DNA of 64,000 nt. Source: JBJXHN01 sp046233135 (lineage in GTDB: Bacteria; Pseudomonadota; Alphaproteobacteria; Rhodospirillales; Rhodospirillaceae). The notes under the pieces were generated by a model. The model searched no databases. It had not been told where the DNA came from and saw only the letters and a program-made list of their open reading frames with translations. Each line of letters opens with the position of its first letter. Position 1 is the first letter of the stretch. The position numbers and the translations under genes are program-made. Below are positions 35,281-43,798 of the stretch, piece after piece. Where the stretch lies: contig JBJXHN010000003.1 in the NCBI GenBank assembly GCA_046233135.1, positions 434,001-498,000 of the forward strand, written 5' to 3'.

Positions 35281-35348
35281 GTGCGCACGCCCCGCGAAAC
35301 GTTTCTCCACACCCTCACGCTGAAAACCTCACCAGGGCGATTGCATTT

Positions 35349-35369
35349 ATCATCGGCACACACGATGAT
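35349..35369. promoter_or_regulatory. Inverted repeat upstream of diguanylate cyclase gene
   Basis: ATCATCG-N7-CGATGAT is a perfect 7-bp inverted repeat 54 bases before the ATG at 35424. It is a possible operator; the binding protein is unknown. Confidence 0.4.
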
Positions 35370-35423
35370 GCGAATACGACCGACGGGCGTGAATCGTAAG
35401 AACAGGGCGCGAGCGGGTTACGA

Positions 35424-37034
35424 ATGGACAAAAGAAAAGCCTTTGTTCTGCTCAGTCTGGCCATCGCCCTGATCGTCAGCCTGTTCGTCGCCTTCAATAT
35501 CTTCATCCTGAAGGACACCCTCCGCGCCACACTGGAGCAGGAAGGCGAGGACCTGCGGGCCAGCTACACCATGCTGCTGGATCGCACGCTCGACACCATC
35601 CTGGCCATGGCAACCTTCATCGCCAACGACGACGACGTGCGGGCCACCTTCCTGGAAGGCCGCAAGGCGGTGGAAATGGAAGGTGGCGGTCCCGGAGGAC
35701 CCAAGGCCGCCGAAGCCCGCATGTCCCTGCTCGACCGGCTGGAAAGCGACTGGCAGAAGGCCCAGGACGTCTTCAAGGTCAGGCAGCTTCATTTCCTGCT
35801 CGGCCCTGGCGCCACGGGGTTCCTGTCGGTGCACAACCCCGGCATTTTCGGCAAGGACCTGTCCGACCAGCGCTTCTCCGTGGTCGACGTCAACAGCGAC
35901 CATACCCCCCGGGCCGGGTTCGAGCTCGGGCGCACGGACTCGGGCCTGCGGGGCGTCGTCCCCGTCTTCGCCTACGATCCGGACCAGGGGCAGGAGGTGC
36001 ATGTGGGCGCGCTGGAGGTGGGGATCTCCTTTGCCGCCATGCTCGACACCCTCGACAAACGGTTAGACAGCGGGGCCGGCGTGGTGCTGGACATGACCTA
36101 TGTCCGCTCCACGCGCGGTGACCTTACCGGCACCCGGCCCGACGAAATCGTCCCCGGCTGCGACTGCGTGATCGAAGCCGCCTCCCGCGAAGGCATCGAT
36201 GCCATCCTGAAGGCAGAGGACAGCAATGGACTGCGCCTCACCCAGCAAACCACAGAGATCGTTACCGTCGGCGACACCAGCTTCATCACCACCCGCATCC
36301 CCCTGCGCGACTACCTCGGCACCCAGCATGAGGAACGCCGGAGCGTCGGGGCCGTGGTCTTTTGGCGTGATGCCAGCGACATCGTCCACGGCTACCGCAG
36401 CGGCATCTTGTTCAACATCCTCTATGGCGTTATCGGCTACCTGCTCATCGAAATCCTGCTGGTGATCGGCTTCCGGGTCACCACCCGCCAGCTCCGGACC
36501 CTGATCGACAGCCAGACCCGGGACCTGAGCGACAAGGCTGCGGAGGTGGAGCGACTGGCCGTGACCGACCGGCTGACCGGCCAGTTCAACCGCATGAAGC
36601 TGGACGAATCCTTTGAACGGGAGATCAAGCGGTCCCGGCGCTACGGCAATCCCCTGTCGGTGATCATCGTCGACGTGGACCACGTGAAGCGGATCAACGA
36701 CACCCACGGCCATCCGGTAGGGGATCGGGTTCTGGCCGCCGCCGCCGCCCTGATCCGCGCCCGGGTTCGCGAAGCCGACATCGTCGGGCGCTGGGGCGGG
36801 GAAGAGTTCCTGGTCCTGTGCCCGGAAACGGACAAGGACGGCGCCTGCGTGGCCGCTGAATCCCTGCGTCAGGCCCTCGCGGACCACGACTTCCCCACCG
36901 TCGGCCGGGTGACCGCCAGTTTCGGCGTCGCCACCCTGACCGACGGCGATGTGGTCACCACCCTGATGAACCGGGCCGACGATGCGCTCTATCGTGCCAA
37001 GGACCTGGGATGCAACCGGGTGGAAGCCGGTTAA
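35424..37034 (+). CDS. Membrane diguanylate cyclase with periplasmic sensor
   Basis: A 536-residue protein. A membrane segment at residues 7-30 and another at about 328-352 enclose a 300-residue periplasmic region that looks like a double Cache or chemoreceptor-type ligand domain (FLLGPGATGFLSVHNPG, VFAYDPDQGQEVHVGALEVGISF). A coiled coil leads into the GGDEF domain. GGEEF is at 458-462 and READ five residues earlier is the inhibitory site, so the enzyme should be active and feedback-controlled. Ligand unknown. The 3' end overlaps the convergent oxidoreductase gene by four bases. Confidence 0.9.
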   Translation: MDKRKAFVLLSLAIALIVSLFVAFNIFILKDTLRATLEQEGEDLRASYTMLLDRTLDTILAMATFIANDDDVRATFLEGRKAVEMEGGGPGGPKAAEARMSLLDRLESDWQKAQDVFKVRQLHFLLGPGATGFLSVHNPGIFGKDLSDQRFSVVDVNSDHTPRAGFELGRTDSGLRGVVPVFAYDPDQGQEVHVGALEVGISFAAMLDTLDKRLDSGAGVVLDMTYVRSTRGDLTGTRPDEIVPGCDCVIEAASREGIDAILKAEDSNGLRLTQQTTEIVTVGDTSFITTRIPLRDYLGTQHEERRSVGAVVFWRDASDIVHGYRSGILFNILYGVIGYLLIEILLVIGFRVTTRQLRTLIDSQTRDLSDKAAEVERLAVTDRLTGQFNRMKLDESFEREIKRSRRYGNPLSVIIVDVDHVKRINDTHGHPVGDRVLAAAAALIRARVREADIVGRWGGEEFLVLCPETDKDGACVAAESLRQALADHDFPTVGRVTASFGVATLTDGDVVTTLMNRADDALYRAKDLGCNRVEAG

Positions 37035-38074
37035 GCCGCCTCTGCTACGCTTACCACCACCTTGCCGACCGGTCCCGCTTCCAGTCGGGCAAAGGCGGCC
37101 AGAGCGTCTTCGAACGGATGGATGCTGTCGATCACCGGATGAATCTCCTTCTCGGCCACCATTGCCACCATCGCCTCGAAGCTCGCGCGATGCCCGACAG
37201 AGACCCCGCGGATACGGGCGCGCCGCAGCATCAGCGGCACCGTCGGCACCACGCAGGTATCGCCCCCCAGCAAGCCGATCAGCGAAATCCGCCCTTCCGG
37301 TGCCAAAGCGCCGACGGACCGGGCCAGCGTCTCCCCGCCGATGATCTCCAGCACATGATCGGCGCCCCGGCCATCGGTCATCGCCAGCACCCTGCGTTCC
37401 CAATCGGGATCGGCGGTGGTGTCAATGGTGCCCCAGGGCGCCAGGCCGGCAATCCGCGCCAGCTTTTCCGAGCTGCGCGACAGCACGATCACCCGAGCCC
37501 CGAGCGCCGTGGCGAGCTGAAGGGCCGCCAAGGCCACGCCGCCCGTGCCCTGGACCACCACCACATCCCCCGGTGCCGTGCCGCCGTCTTCGGTCAGCGC
37601 GAACCAGGCGGTCAGCCCGGCCACGGGCAAGGTCGCGGCCTCCGCATCGCTCAAGGACGGCGGAACCGCCACTGCCACGTCCTCCGGGATCACCACGTAT
37701 TCGGCCAGCGCCCCTTGAAGAGGGCCGCCCAGGGTCCGGCCATGCTCCAGCAGGTCCCGGGGGGCGGGACCCGATAGCCAGCCGGTCCAGAAGTTCCCCA
37801 TCACCCGGTCGCCCGGGGCAACCCGCGTCACCGCCGAGCCGGCCTCCACCACCTCGCCGACGAAATCCGAGACGGGGATGAACGGCATCTCCGGCAAGGC
37901 CGGCAGCAACCGGCCTTCCATCACCATCCTGTCGCGGTAGTTCAGCGACACCGCATGCACCCGCACCAAAACCTCCCCCAACCCCGGCCGGGGCATGGGC
38001 AGCCGGCCCAGGCGGAGGGTGTCCTTGCCGAAGGCCGTCAAGGCCCAGCCGCGCATGTGTTGATCGTCCATCAT
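37031..38074 (-). CDS. Medium-chain NAD(P)-dependent oxidoreductase (quinone-reductase-like, zinc-free)
   Basis: A 347-residue medium-chain dehydrogenase. The ATG at 38074 follows GGGAGAACGGG; an upstream ATG at 38104 lacks a site. It has the GroES-like N-terminal fold (GEVLVRVHAVSLNYRDRMVMEG) and a Rossmann fold with VVVQGTGGVALAALQLA. LNYRD replaces the catalytic zinc cysteine and there is no structural four-cysteine loop, so it is of the zinc-free class. Substrate unknown. It is divergent from a LysR gene 135 bases away, the common arrangement for a LysR-controlled enzyme. Confidence 0.88.
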   Translation of the reverse strand: MMDDQHMRGWALTAFGKDTLRLGRLPMPRPGLGEVLVRVHAVSLNYRDRMVMEGRLLPALPEMPFIPVSDFVGEVVEAGSAVTRVAPGDRVMGNFWTGWLSGPAPRDLLEHGRTLGGPLQGALAEYVVIPEDVAVAVPPSLSDAEAATLPVAGLTAWFALTEDGGTAPGDVVVVQGTGGVALAALQLATALGARVIVLSRSSEKLARIAGLAPWGTIDTTADPDWERRVLAMTDGRGADHVLEIIGGETLARSVGALAPEGRISLIGLLGGDTCVVPTVPLMLRRARIRGVSVGHRASFEAMVAMVAEKEIHPVIDSIHPFEDALAAFARLEAGPVGKVVVSVAEAA

Positions 38075-38106
38075 CCCGTTCTCCCGTGATGTTTCGAAAT
38101 CCATCC

Positions 38107-38130
38107 AGCGGAGACTCCAGTCCCTCCGCT
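38107..38130. promoter_or_regulatory. Inverted repeat in LysR/oxidoreductase divergent promoter
   Basis: AGCGGAG-N10-CTCCGCT is a perfect 7-bp inverted repeat between the divergent starts at 38074 and 38210. A weaker pair, TGGCGAATT with AATCGCCA, lies nearer the LysR start (about 38163-38204). Either could be the LysR site. Confidence 0.45.
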
Positions 38131-38209
38131 CAGAGAACTCTATTGACGATCATAGGTCTCCTGTGGCGAATTAGGCTGCATCTTTTCAGGAACAAAAATC
38201 GCCAATATA

Positions 38210-39178
38210 ATGACCAACGGCCGTGCCTCCCGTCTTCAAGGCCTGGAAGCCTTTGTCGAAACAGCGGACGCCGGAGGGTTCGCGGCAGCCGCCCAGCGAC
38301 TTGGGCTCACGCGATCAGCGGTAGCAAAAAGCGTCGCCCGGCTGGAAGCCCACCTGGGGGTCCGCCTGCTGGTACGTACCACCCGATCGGTCGCCTTGAC
38401 GCCCGAAGGTCAAGTTTTCTTCGAAGCCTGCGCACGCACGCTGAACGACCTCGACAGGGCAGAGGCCTGCCTGTCCTCTCGCCGGGCAGTGGTATCCGGA
38501 GAATTGACGGTCAGCCTGCCGGTCTCCTTCGGCTACCGCTGGATCGCCCCGTTGCTGCTGGACTTCGCCGAAAACCACCCCGACTTGCGGCTGACCCTGG
38601 ACTTCACTGACCGCTTCATCCGGCCCGACGAGGAAGGGGTGGATCTGGCCGTGCGGATCGGCGGTGCCAACGAGTCCGAAACGCTGATATCCCGCCGCCT
38701 GGCGCTCCACCACACTCAGATTTGCGCGGCACCGGCCTATGTGGCGCGGTTCGGCGCGCCCGCTTCCATCGATGACCTCGGCCGGCACCGCTGCATCAAC
38801 TTCGCCCACGAAGGCCGCATCACCCCCTGGCGCCTGAGGGAGCCGGACGGGCGAGAGCGATCGTTCCGCCCCCGGAGCTACCACACGGTCAGTCACGGGG
38901 ACGCCCTGCTGGATGCGGTGCTGGCGGGACATGGCATCGCCAGCCTGCCCACCTGGCTGACCGCCCCCGGCCTGCGCGCCGGCACCCTGGTTTCCCTGCT
39001 GCCCGAGGGTGACACGGATCCCACTCCGATCCGCCTGCTCTGGCCCGAGCGGCGATCGCAGCTGCCCCGGGTTCGCGCCGCCATAGATGCCCTGATCGCC
39101 GGCTTCACGCCGCAGTCGCCATGGGACACCCCGGCGGACGATTTCCCGCGCCAGTATCCGCCACCTCCGGCCGTATAG
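38210..39178 (+). CDS. LysR-family transcriptional regulator
   Basis: A 322-residue protein. Residues 8-67 are the winged helix (FVETADAGGFAAAAQRLGLTRSAVAKSVARLEAHLGVRLLVRTTR). Residues 95-300 are the two-lobed effector domain (GELTVSLPVSFG, VDLAVRIG, HGIASLPTWL). Closest in feel to CrgA/PA2206-type LysR proteins that control oxidoreductases. It is divergent from such an oxidoreductase and probably regulates it and itself. The tail is longer than usual and proline-rich. Confidence 0.9.
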   Translation: MTNGRASRLQGLEAFVETADAGGFAAAAQRLGLTRSAVAKSVARLEAHLGVRLLVRTTRSVALTPEGQVFFEACARTLNDLDRAEACLSSRRAVVSGELTVSLPVSFGYRWIAPLLLDFAENHPDLRLTLDFTDRFIRPDEEGVDLAVRIGGANESETLISRRLALHHTQICAAPAYVARFGAPASIDDLGRHRCINFAHEGRITPWRLREPDGRERSFRPRSYHTVSHGDALLDAVLAGHGIASLPTWLTAPGLRAGTLVSLLPEGDTDPTPIRLLWPERRSQLPRVRAAIDALIAGFTPQSPWDTPADDFPRQYPPPPAV

Positions 39179-39210
39179 GAGATATGTTCCCAGCCGCCGG
39201 AGACCCCGCC

Positions 39211-40032
39211 ATGGCCGTCATCGCCCTGCATCCCAACATCCGGCCCTCGGCCTCCCCCGGTGCCGATGCCGCGCCCAAACGCTATGCCGTCATGTCGCCG
39301 CTGCTGCCCGCCCTGGTGCCCCGGGCGGCACGCGGTGCGGGGCTGGAGCCCTATTTCGTGGACATCGATCCCCACCACTGGGGCGTCTCTCCCCGGGGGG
39401 CGCAAAAGGTCATGGCCGCTCTCGGCCGTACGGCGGCGGATGCCACGGGCGATACGGTAGCCCTGGTGGTACCGGGCGGACCCCTGGGCTGCCCCTTCGA
39501 CCTCACGCCCTATGCGTCCGTCCATCAGCGGGGGGCGCCGGTGGTGATGCACAACGCGCCCCGCAACGGTGTCCGCCAGACCCGGACCCATCGCGCCGCC
39601 ATCCTGGCCCTGTTTCAGCGGCTGCTGCCGGCGCACTGGAAGCGCCCCGTCCTGCCCGACGGCGTTGTGCCGTCGATCCTGCCGGTGCTCTGCCCCATGA
39701 ATGTGGACCGGAACGCGCTGGTGCTGCGGATGGCCGGTGAAGGGGTGCGGCTGCATCTGCCCGCCCTGACCCCCTGCCACCGCCTGCCGGAATTCCGCGC
39801 GGCTCCGCGCACCGCCCTGCCCCTGACCGAGACCCTGATCCAGCGCGCCTTCGGCCTGCCCGTGGCCTTCGAGATGACCGAAGCGGATGTGCGACGGATC
39901 GTCGACAGCCTGATCGACCAGGAACGAACCGCGCCGCCCCGCCGCCCCGGCCGTCGCGAGGGATTGCAGTTCCTTGATTCCCTGACCGAGCGTTTCGACC
40001 GCCCCCTGCCGGTCCGAGGGCATCCGTCATGA
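39211..40032 (+). CDS. Degenerate DegT/DnrJ/EryC1 aminotransferase-like protein
   Basis: A 273-residue protein from the ATG at 39211 (CCGGAGACC eight bases upstream). It resembles a shortened sugar aminotransferase: YAVMSPLLPALVPRAARGAGLEPYFVDID at the start, VALVVPGGPLGCPFDL in the middle, and the C-terminal lobe pattern VLCPMNVDRNALVLRMAGEGVRLHL, HRLPEF, AFGLPVAFEMTEADVRRIVDSL. DegT enzymes are about 370-400 residues. The segment with the PLP-binding lysine (SxxxxK) is missing, so it may be inactive as an aminotransferase or have another role. It overlaps the next gene by four bases (ATGA), which suggests joint action in surface polysaccharide synthesis. Confidence 0.6.
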   Translation: MAVIALHPNIRPSASPGADAAPKRYAVMSPLLPALVPRAARGAGLEPYFVDIDPHHWGVSPRGAQKVMAALGRTAADATGDTVALVVPGGPLGCPFDLTPYASVHQRGAPVVMHNAPRNGVRQTRTHRAAILALFQRLLPAHWKRPVLPDGVVPSILPVLCPMNVDRNALVLRMAGEGVRLHLPALTPCHRLPEFRAAPRTALPLTETLIQRAFGLPVAFEMTEADVRRIVDSLIDQERTAPPRRPGRREGLQFLDSLTERFDRPLPVRGHPS

Positions 40033-41219
40033 CCCTGTCGGTCCCCGCGCTCCGCCCGCCGACATCGCCGGCAGCCTCTCCGGTCGTGCTCCATCCCGTC
40101 TCGGCCATGACCAAGGCCGAGCGGATCCGCATCGCCCGGGCGGAAATGCAGCTGACGGCCATCCGCGCCCGATGCCAGGCACAACCGCCCCGGCCCCAGC
40201 CCGTGCGGGGCCGTTACCTGCTGCTGAACGATACCCGGGCGCTGGAGGACCACACCCACCTGGGCTGCACGGTGGTCACCCGGCTGATCGAACACCGCAT
40301 GGCGGCCCTGGGCTTCCTGCGCATCGGCCAGGCCAGCAGCGCCGACGACTGCCGCGCCCTGTTCGACAGCGGCCTGGGGCCGGCCGATATCGACCTGATC
40401 CTCTTCAATGGCGAGGGCTCGCTGCACCATGATTCCCCGCGCTGCGCGGCCCTGATGGCCTTTTGTGCAGCGATGAAGGACCTGGGCGTGCCCTCGGTGC
40501 TGATCAATGCGGTGTGGCACGCCAATTCCCCGGCGTTTGGGGCCGGTCTGGGATCCTTCTCCCTGGTCACCCTGCGCGACAGTCTCAGCCAGCAGGAAAT
40601 CCGCCCGTACCGCCCGGATGCGGAGGTCATTCCCGACCTTTCCTTCGCCGGCTTCGCCGAAGAGCCCCGGCTCCCCGGCACAGAGGGCCAGCAGGCCGAC
40701 CCGGCAGCCGAGATCGCCGTTCTGGACAGCGTGCTGCCGGGCGTGACCCTGGCACTGGGGGCCTTCGCCGAAACCCATGGCCTGCCGCTGTACAACATGG
40801 GGCCGCATCCCATGGCGCGCTTCTACACGGAACGCCGTTTCGCCTACGCCCTGGGGGCGCAGGTCTACCCCCGGGTGCTGTGGGATACGGCCATTCTGCG
40901 CCGGGCGCGGGGATGCCTGACCGGACGCTTCCACGGTCTGATCGCCGCCTTGGTCGCCGGCACGCCGGTGGTCGCGCTGGCCTCCAACACGCCGAAGGTG
41001 GAAAGCCTGCTGGGGGACATCGGCATCACCGACATCGCGCTGGCCTCTGCCGACAACCTGTTATCTCTGCCGGAGGACGAGCGGTGGGGGCTGCTGACCG
41101 CCCGTTTCGCGGCCTGGACCGGCGCCACCCACGCCCGCGTCGCGGCATTTCGCCGGAAGGCGGAAGACCAGATCGACGCCCTGTTCCCGAGGATCACCGC
41201 GCTGGCCAGACGGGCGTAG
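40029..41219 (+). CDS. Polysaccharide pyruvyl transferase family protein
   Basis: A 396-residue protein of the WcaK/AmsJ/CsaB family, which adds ketal-linked pyruvate or related groups to cell-surface sugars. Visible signatures are LLNDTRALEDHTHLGCTVVTRL at the start, LILFNGEGSLHHDSPR, and the C-terminal GCLTGRFHGLIAALVAGTPVVALASNTPKVESLLGDIG, typical of the donor-site lobe. It is translationally coupled to the preceding DegT-like gene. No glycosyltransferases lie nearby, so the polymer it modifies is unknown. Confidence 0.82.
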   Translation: MTLSVPALRPPTSPAASPVVLHPVSAMTKAERIRIARAEMQLTAIRARCQAQPPRPQPVRGRYLLLNDTRALEDHTHLGCTVVTRLIEHRMAALGFLRIGQASSADDCRALFDSGLGPADIDLILFNGEGSLHHDSPRCAALMAFCAAMKDLGVPSVLINAVWHANSPAFGAGLGSFSLVTLRDSLSQQEIRPYRPDAEVIPDLSFAGFAEEPRLPGTEGQQADPAAEIAVLDSVLPGVTLALGAFAETHGLPLYNMGPHPMARFYTERRFAYALGAQVYPRVLWDTAILRRARGCLTGRFHGLIAALVAGTPVVALASNTPKVESLLGDIGITDIALASADNLLSLPEDERWGLLTARFAAWTGATHARVAAFRRKAEDQIDALFPRITALARRA

Positions 41220-41258
41220 GGGGAACCCGACCGGCATTTCACCGCGACACGGCCTGCG

Positions 41259-41915
41259 TCAGCGCGCCGGGAGCAAACCAGCCATTGTCCGCTCGGCGAT
41301 GGCGCTGATGCCTTCCCAGTCGCCGTTGGCGACACGGTCCATCGGGCAAGGCCAGGAGCCACCGACGGCCAGCACGTTGGACAGGGCCAGCCAGCTTGAC
41401 GCATCCGCCTCGCCGATGCCGCCGGTGGGGCAGAAGCGGACCTCGGAAAAGGGGCCGGAGAAGGCCTTCAGCATCGACCGCCCGCCGGCCGCCCCGGCCG
41501 GGAAGAACTTCTGCACCGTGAAACCCCGATTCAGGGCCTCCATCACTTCCGACGCGGTGGCGACACCGGGCACCAGGGGAATGGGGCTGGCAGCGGCGGC
41601 CTCCAGCAGCGCCGGGGTGGAGCCGGGGCTGACCAGGAATTCCGCCCCCACCTCTGCCCCCAGGGCCACATCCGCCGGCGTGCGGACCGTGCCGAGGCCG
41701 ACAACCGCGCCGGAAACCTGAGCCTTGATCGCCTTGGCCGCGTCCACGGCCACCGGAGTGCGCAGGGTGATCTCCAGGGTGGCCATGCCGCCGTCAACCA
41801 GGGCGCGGGCCAGGGGCACGGCGCTTTCCAGCGTCTCGATGGTCAGTACCGGCACCACCTTGGCCGCCGTCAGGATCTCGGCAACGGCGGCCTGGGCCTC
41901 GGGGGAAATGCTCAT
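41259..41915 (-). CDS. eda: KDPG/KHG aldolase
   Basis: A 218-residue class I aldolase that splits 2-keto-3-deoxy-6-phosphogluconate to pyruvate and glyceraldehyde-3-phosphate. The Schiff-base lysine lies in VQKFFPAG, with LEITLRTPVAVDA earlier and FCPTGGIGEADASSWL and VGGSWPC later. Its ATG overlaps the kdgK stop (ATGA), and it is the last gene of the TRAP sugar-acid operon. Confidence 0.95.
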   Translation of the reverse strand: MSISPEAQAAVAEILTAAKVVPVLTIETLESAVPLARALVDGGMATLEITLRTPVAVDAAKAIKAQVSGAVVGLGTVRTPADVALGAEVGAEFLVSPGSTPALLEAAAASPIPLVPGVATASEVMEALNRGFTVQKFFPAGAAGGRSMLKAFSGPFSEVRFCPTGGIGEADASSWLALSNVLAVGGSWPCPMDRVANGDWEGISAIAERTMAGLLPAR

Positions 41916-42844
41916 TCAACGGTTCCTTCCACGGAAGACCGCAGCAGGCCCTCGGGCATGGCGGCGGCCGGGATGATGGCGCCGCGATGGCGCACCACTT
42001 CCCCGGCCAGCCGGTGTCCCGCGGCAGCGGCATCAGAGGGTGCCAGCCCCGAAAGGCGGGCAGCGAGATAGGCGGCGGCAAAGCTGTCGCCGGCCGCCGT
42101 AGTATCCAGAACGTCGGGGACGCGCTTGCCCGCAACGATGGTATCGCCGGCGGGAGATAGCAGGCGGCAGTCCAGATTGGGGCGCTTCAGAACGGCTTCC
42201 TTGCCCGAAACGGCGGCGACGAAGTCCTCGGTATACCCTGGACCGTACAACAGGTCCAGATCCTCCACCGACGCCAGGACGATGTCGGCCAGGGCAATGA
42301 CATCGGCATAGGCGCGCACAGCCGCGCCCTTGTCCGGCCAGCCACGCGGGCGGAAGTTGGAATCGAAGGCGACACGCCCGCCCCGGCTGCCAACCCGGCG
42401 CAGGATGCCGAACAGCAGCGTGTGGTCTTCCTCCGCCAGGATCTGCAGCGTGATGCCCGACAGATAGACCAGGTCATAGGCGGTCAGGGCCTCGATCAGG
42501 TCCCGGCTTTCGGGCAGGTGGAAAACGGTGCGGGCGGCTGACGTGTCGCGCCAATACTGGAAGCGGCGCTCTCCGTCGGCATCGGTGCTGACCACGTACA
42601 GGCCGGGATTGCGGGCGGCCGTGCGCAGCACCCGGTCGGTGCCCACGCCTTCGGCACGCCAGCTTCCCACCATGTCCTCGCTCCAGGGGTCGGTGCCCAT
42701 GGCGGTCACATAATCCACATCCACCCCCAGCCGGGCGAGGTAGACGGCGGTATTGAGGGTATCACCGCCATATCCCCGGCGCAGGCTTCCGTCGGGCTGT
42801 TCCACCAGCTCGATCATGCATTCGCCGATGCAGGCAACCCTCAT
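41912..42844 (-). CDS. kdgK: 2-keto-3-deoxygluconate kinase (PfkB family)
   Basis: A 310-residue sugar kinase. It has the KdgK-like start CIGECMIEL, GGDTLNTAVYLARLG, and the PfkB signature DTTAAGDSFAAAYLAARL with the catalytic aspartate. It phosphorylates KDG to KDPG, which the next gene's aldolase cleaves. The ribosome-binding site is GGAGG five bases before ATG. Confidence 0.93.
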   Translation of the reverse strand: MRVACIGECMIELVEQPDGSLRRGYGGDTLNTAVYLARLGVDVDYVTAMGTDPWSEDMVGSWRAEGVGTDRVLRTAARNPGLYVVSTDADGERRFQYWRDTSAARTVFHLPESRDLIEALTAYDLVYLSGITLQILAEEDHTLLFGILRRVGSRGGRVAFDSNFRPRGWPDKGAAVRAYADVIALADIVLASVEDLDLLYGPGYTEDFVAAVSGKEAVLKRPNLDCRLLSPAGDTIVAGKRVPDVLDTTAAGDSFAAAYLAARLSGLAPSDAAAAGHRLAGEVVRHRGAIIPAAAMPEGLLRSSVEGTVE

Positions 42845-42974
42845 GGCATCCTCCGTGATGTGTTTCTTGACGGGCTGGGGCGCGGACCCGCGAACAGCCG
42901 GCCGGCCCCCGGAATGGGCGTGACCGGTGATATAGCCACTGTGCCGCGCCGATACCAGGAAGACGCCCGGTTAT

Positions 42975-43781
42975 CTAGCTTCGGGCTTCCAGAATGCCGC
43001 GCGGGGGCGGTGACGGGGGCGGGGGTTCGCTTTCGTCTTCGAAGAATTCCGCGTGCGATGTGGCCAGGTCCTGGATGGTTCGCAGGATCTCGCGCAGGTG
43101 CACCTTCATGGCGGCCACGGCGGCGTCCGGATCGCCGCTCATCACCGCCTCGGCTATGGCCTGGTGCTGGGCAATCAGCCGGCCCACATCCTGGCTGTGG
43201 GGGATGGACAGGAAGCGCACCCGGTCCATCTGGTACTTCTCGTTCTGGATCACCCGCCAGGCACGGGGATGCTGGATGGCTTCGGCGAAACCGGCGTGGA
43301 ACAGCTCGTCCAGTTCCACGAAGCCTTCGAAGTTCCGCGCCTCGAACGCCGCCTTCTGGCCGGCCAGGTTGGCTGCGATTTCCTGCCCCAGGCGCGCGCC
43401 CGGGCCTCCCCGCGCCGCTTCGGCCATGTTCCGCGCCGCCTCGGCCATGTTCCGCGCCGCCTCGGCGACCACCGCACATTCCAGCGCTTCACGAATGAAT
43501 CGGGCTTCGTAGACCTCCGACAGGCGGATGGGGGCGACGAAGCTGCCGTACTGGGGATAGACGTTGACCAGCCCCTCTTCGCTCAGCTTGATCAGGGATT
43601 CCCGAACGGGCGTCCGGCTGACGCCCATGATCTCCGACAGCTCGTTTTCCGACAGACGGGTGCGGGGCGGCAGATGCCCCCGGATGATGGCGTGATGCAG
43701 GGCCTGACGCACCTGCCCGCTGATCGGCCGCTTCCGGTCGATCAGCGGCGGGGTCCATCGAATCAGCGCCGCATTGGTCAT
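42975..43781 (-). CDS. GntR-family regulator (FadR/FCD subfamily) of the sugar-acid operon
   Basis: A 268-residue repressor read from the ATG at 43781 (AAGGGG upstream; a GTG at 43802 is less likely). Residues 12-75 are the winged helix (LHHAIIRGHLPPRTRLSENELSEIMGVSRTPVRESLIKLSEEGLV). Residues 90-240 are the all-helical FCD effector domain with metal/ligand residues (ELDELFHAGFAEA, HQAIAEAVMSGDPDAAVAAMKVHL). An exact seven-residue repeat EAARNMA sits in the first FCD helix. It probably senses a uronate or KDG-like acid and controls the dctP promoter. Confidence 0.9.
   Translation of the reverse strand: MTNAALIRWTPPLIDRKRPISGQVRQALHHAIIRGHLPPRTRLSENELSEIMGVSRTPVRESLIKLSEEGLVNVYPQYGSFVAPIRLSEVYEARFIREALECAVVAEAARNMAEAARNMAEAARGGPGARLGQEIAANLAGQKAAFEARNFEGFVELDELFHAGFAEAIQHPRAWRVIQNEKYQMDRVRFLSIPHSQDVGRLIAQHQAIAEAVMSGDPDAAVAAMKVHLREILRTIQDLATSHAEFFEDESEPPPPSPPPRGILEARS
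43414..43467 (-). repeat. 21-bp in-frame tandem repeat inside the GntR gene
   Basis: GCCGCyTCGGCCATGTTCCGC (y = C or T) occurs at 43414 and 43435, and its first 12 bases again at 43456. It encodes EAARNMA twice plus EAAR, lengthening a helix of the FCD domain without breaking the frame. Confidence 0.8.
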
Positions 43782-43798
43782 GACGTCCCCTTTTCCGC

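Noticed and set aside
37031..38074. Zinc-dependent alcohol dehydrogenase
   Set aside because: The catalytic zinc cysteine and the four-cysteine structural loop are missing.
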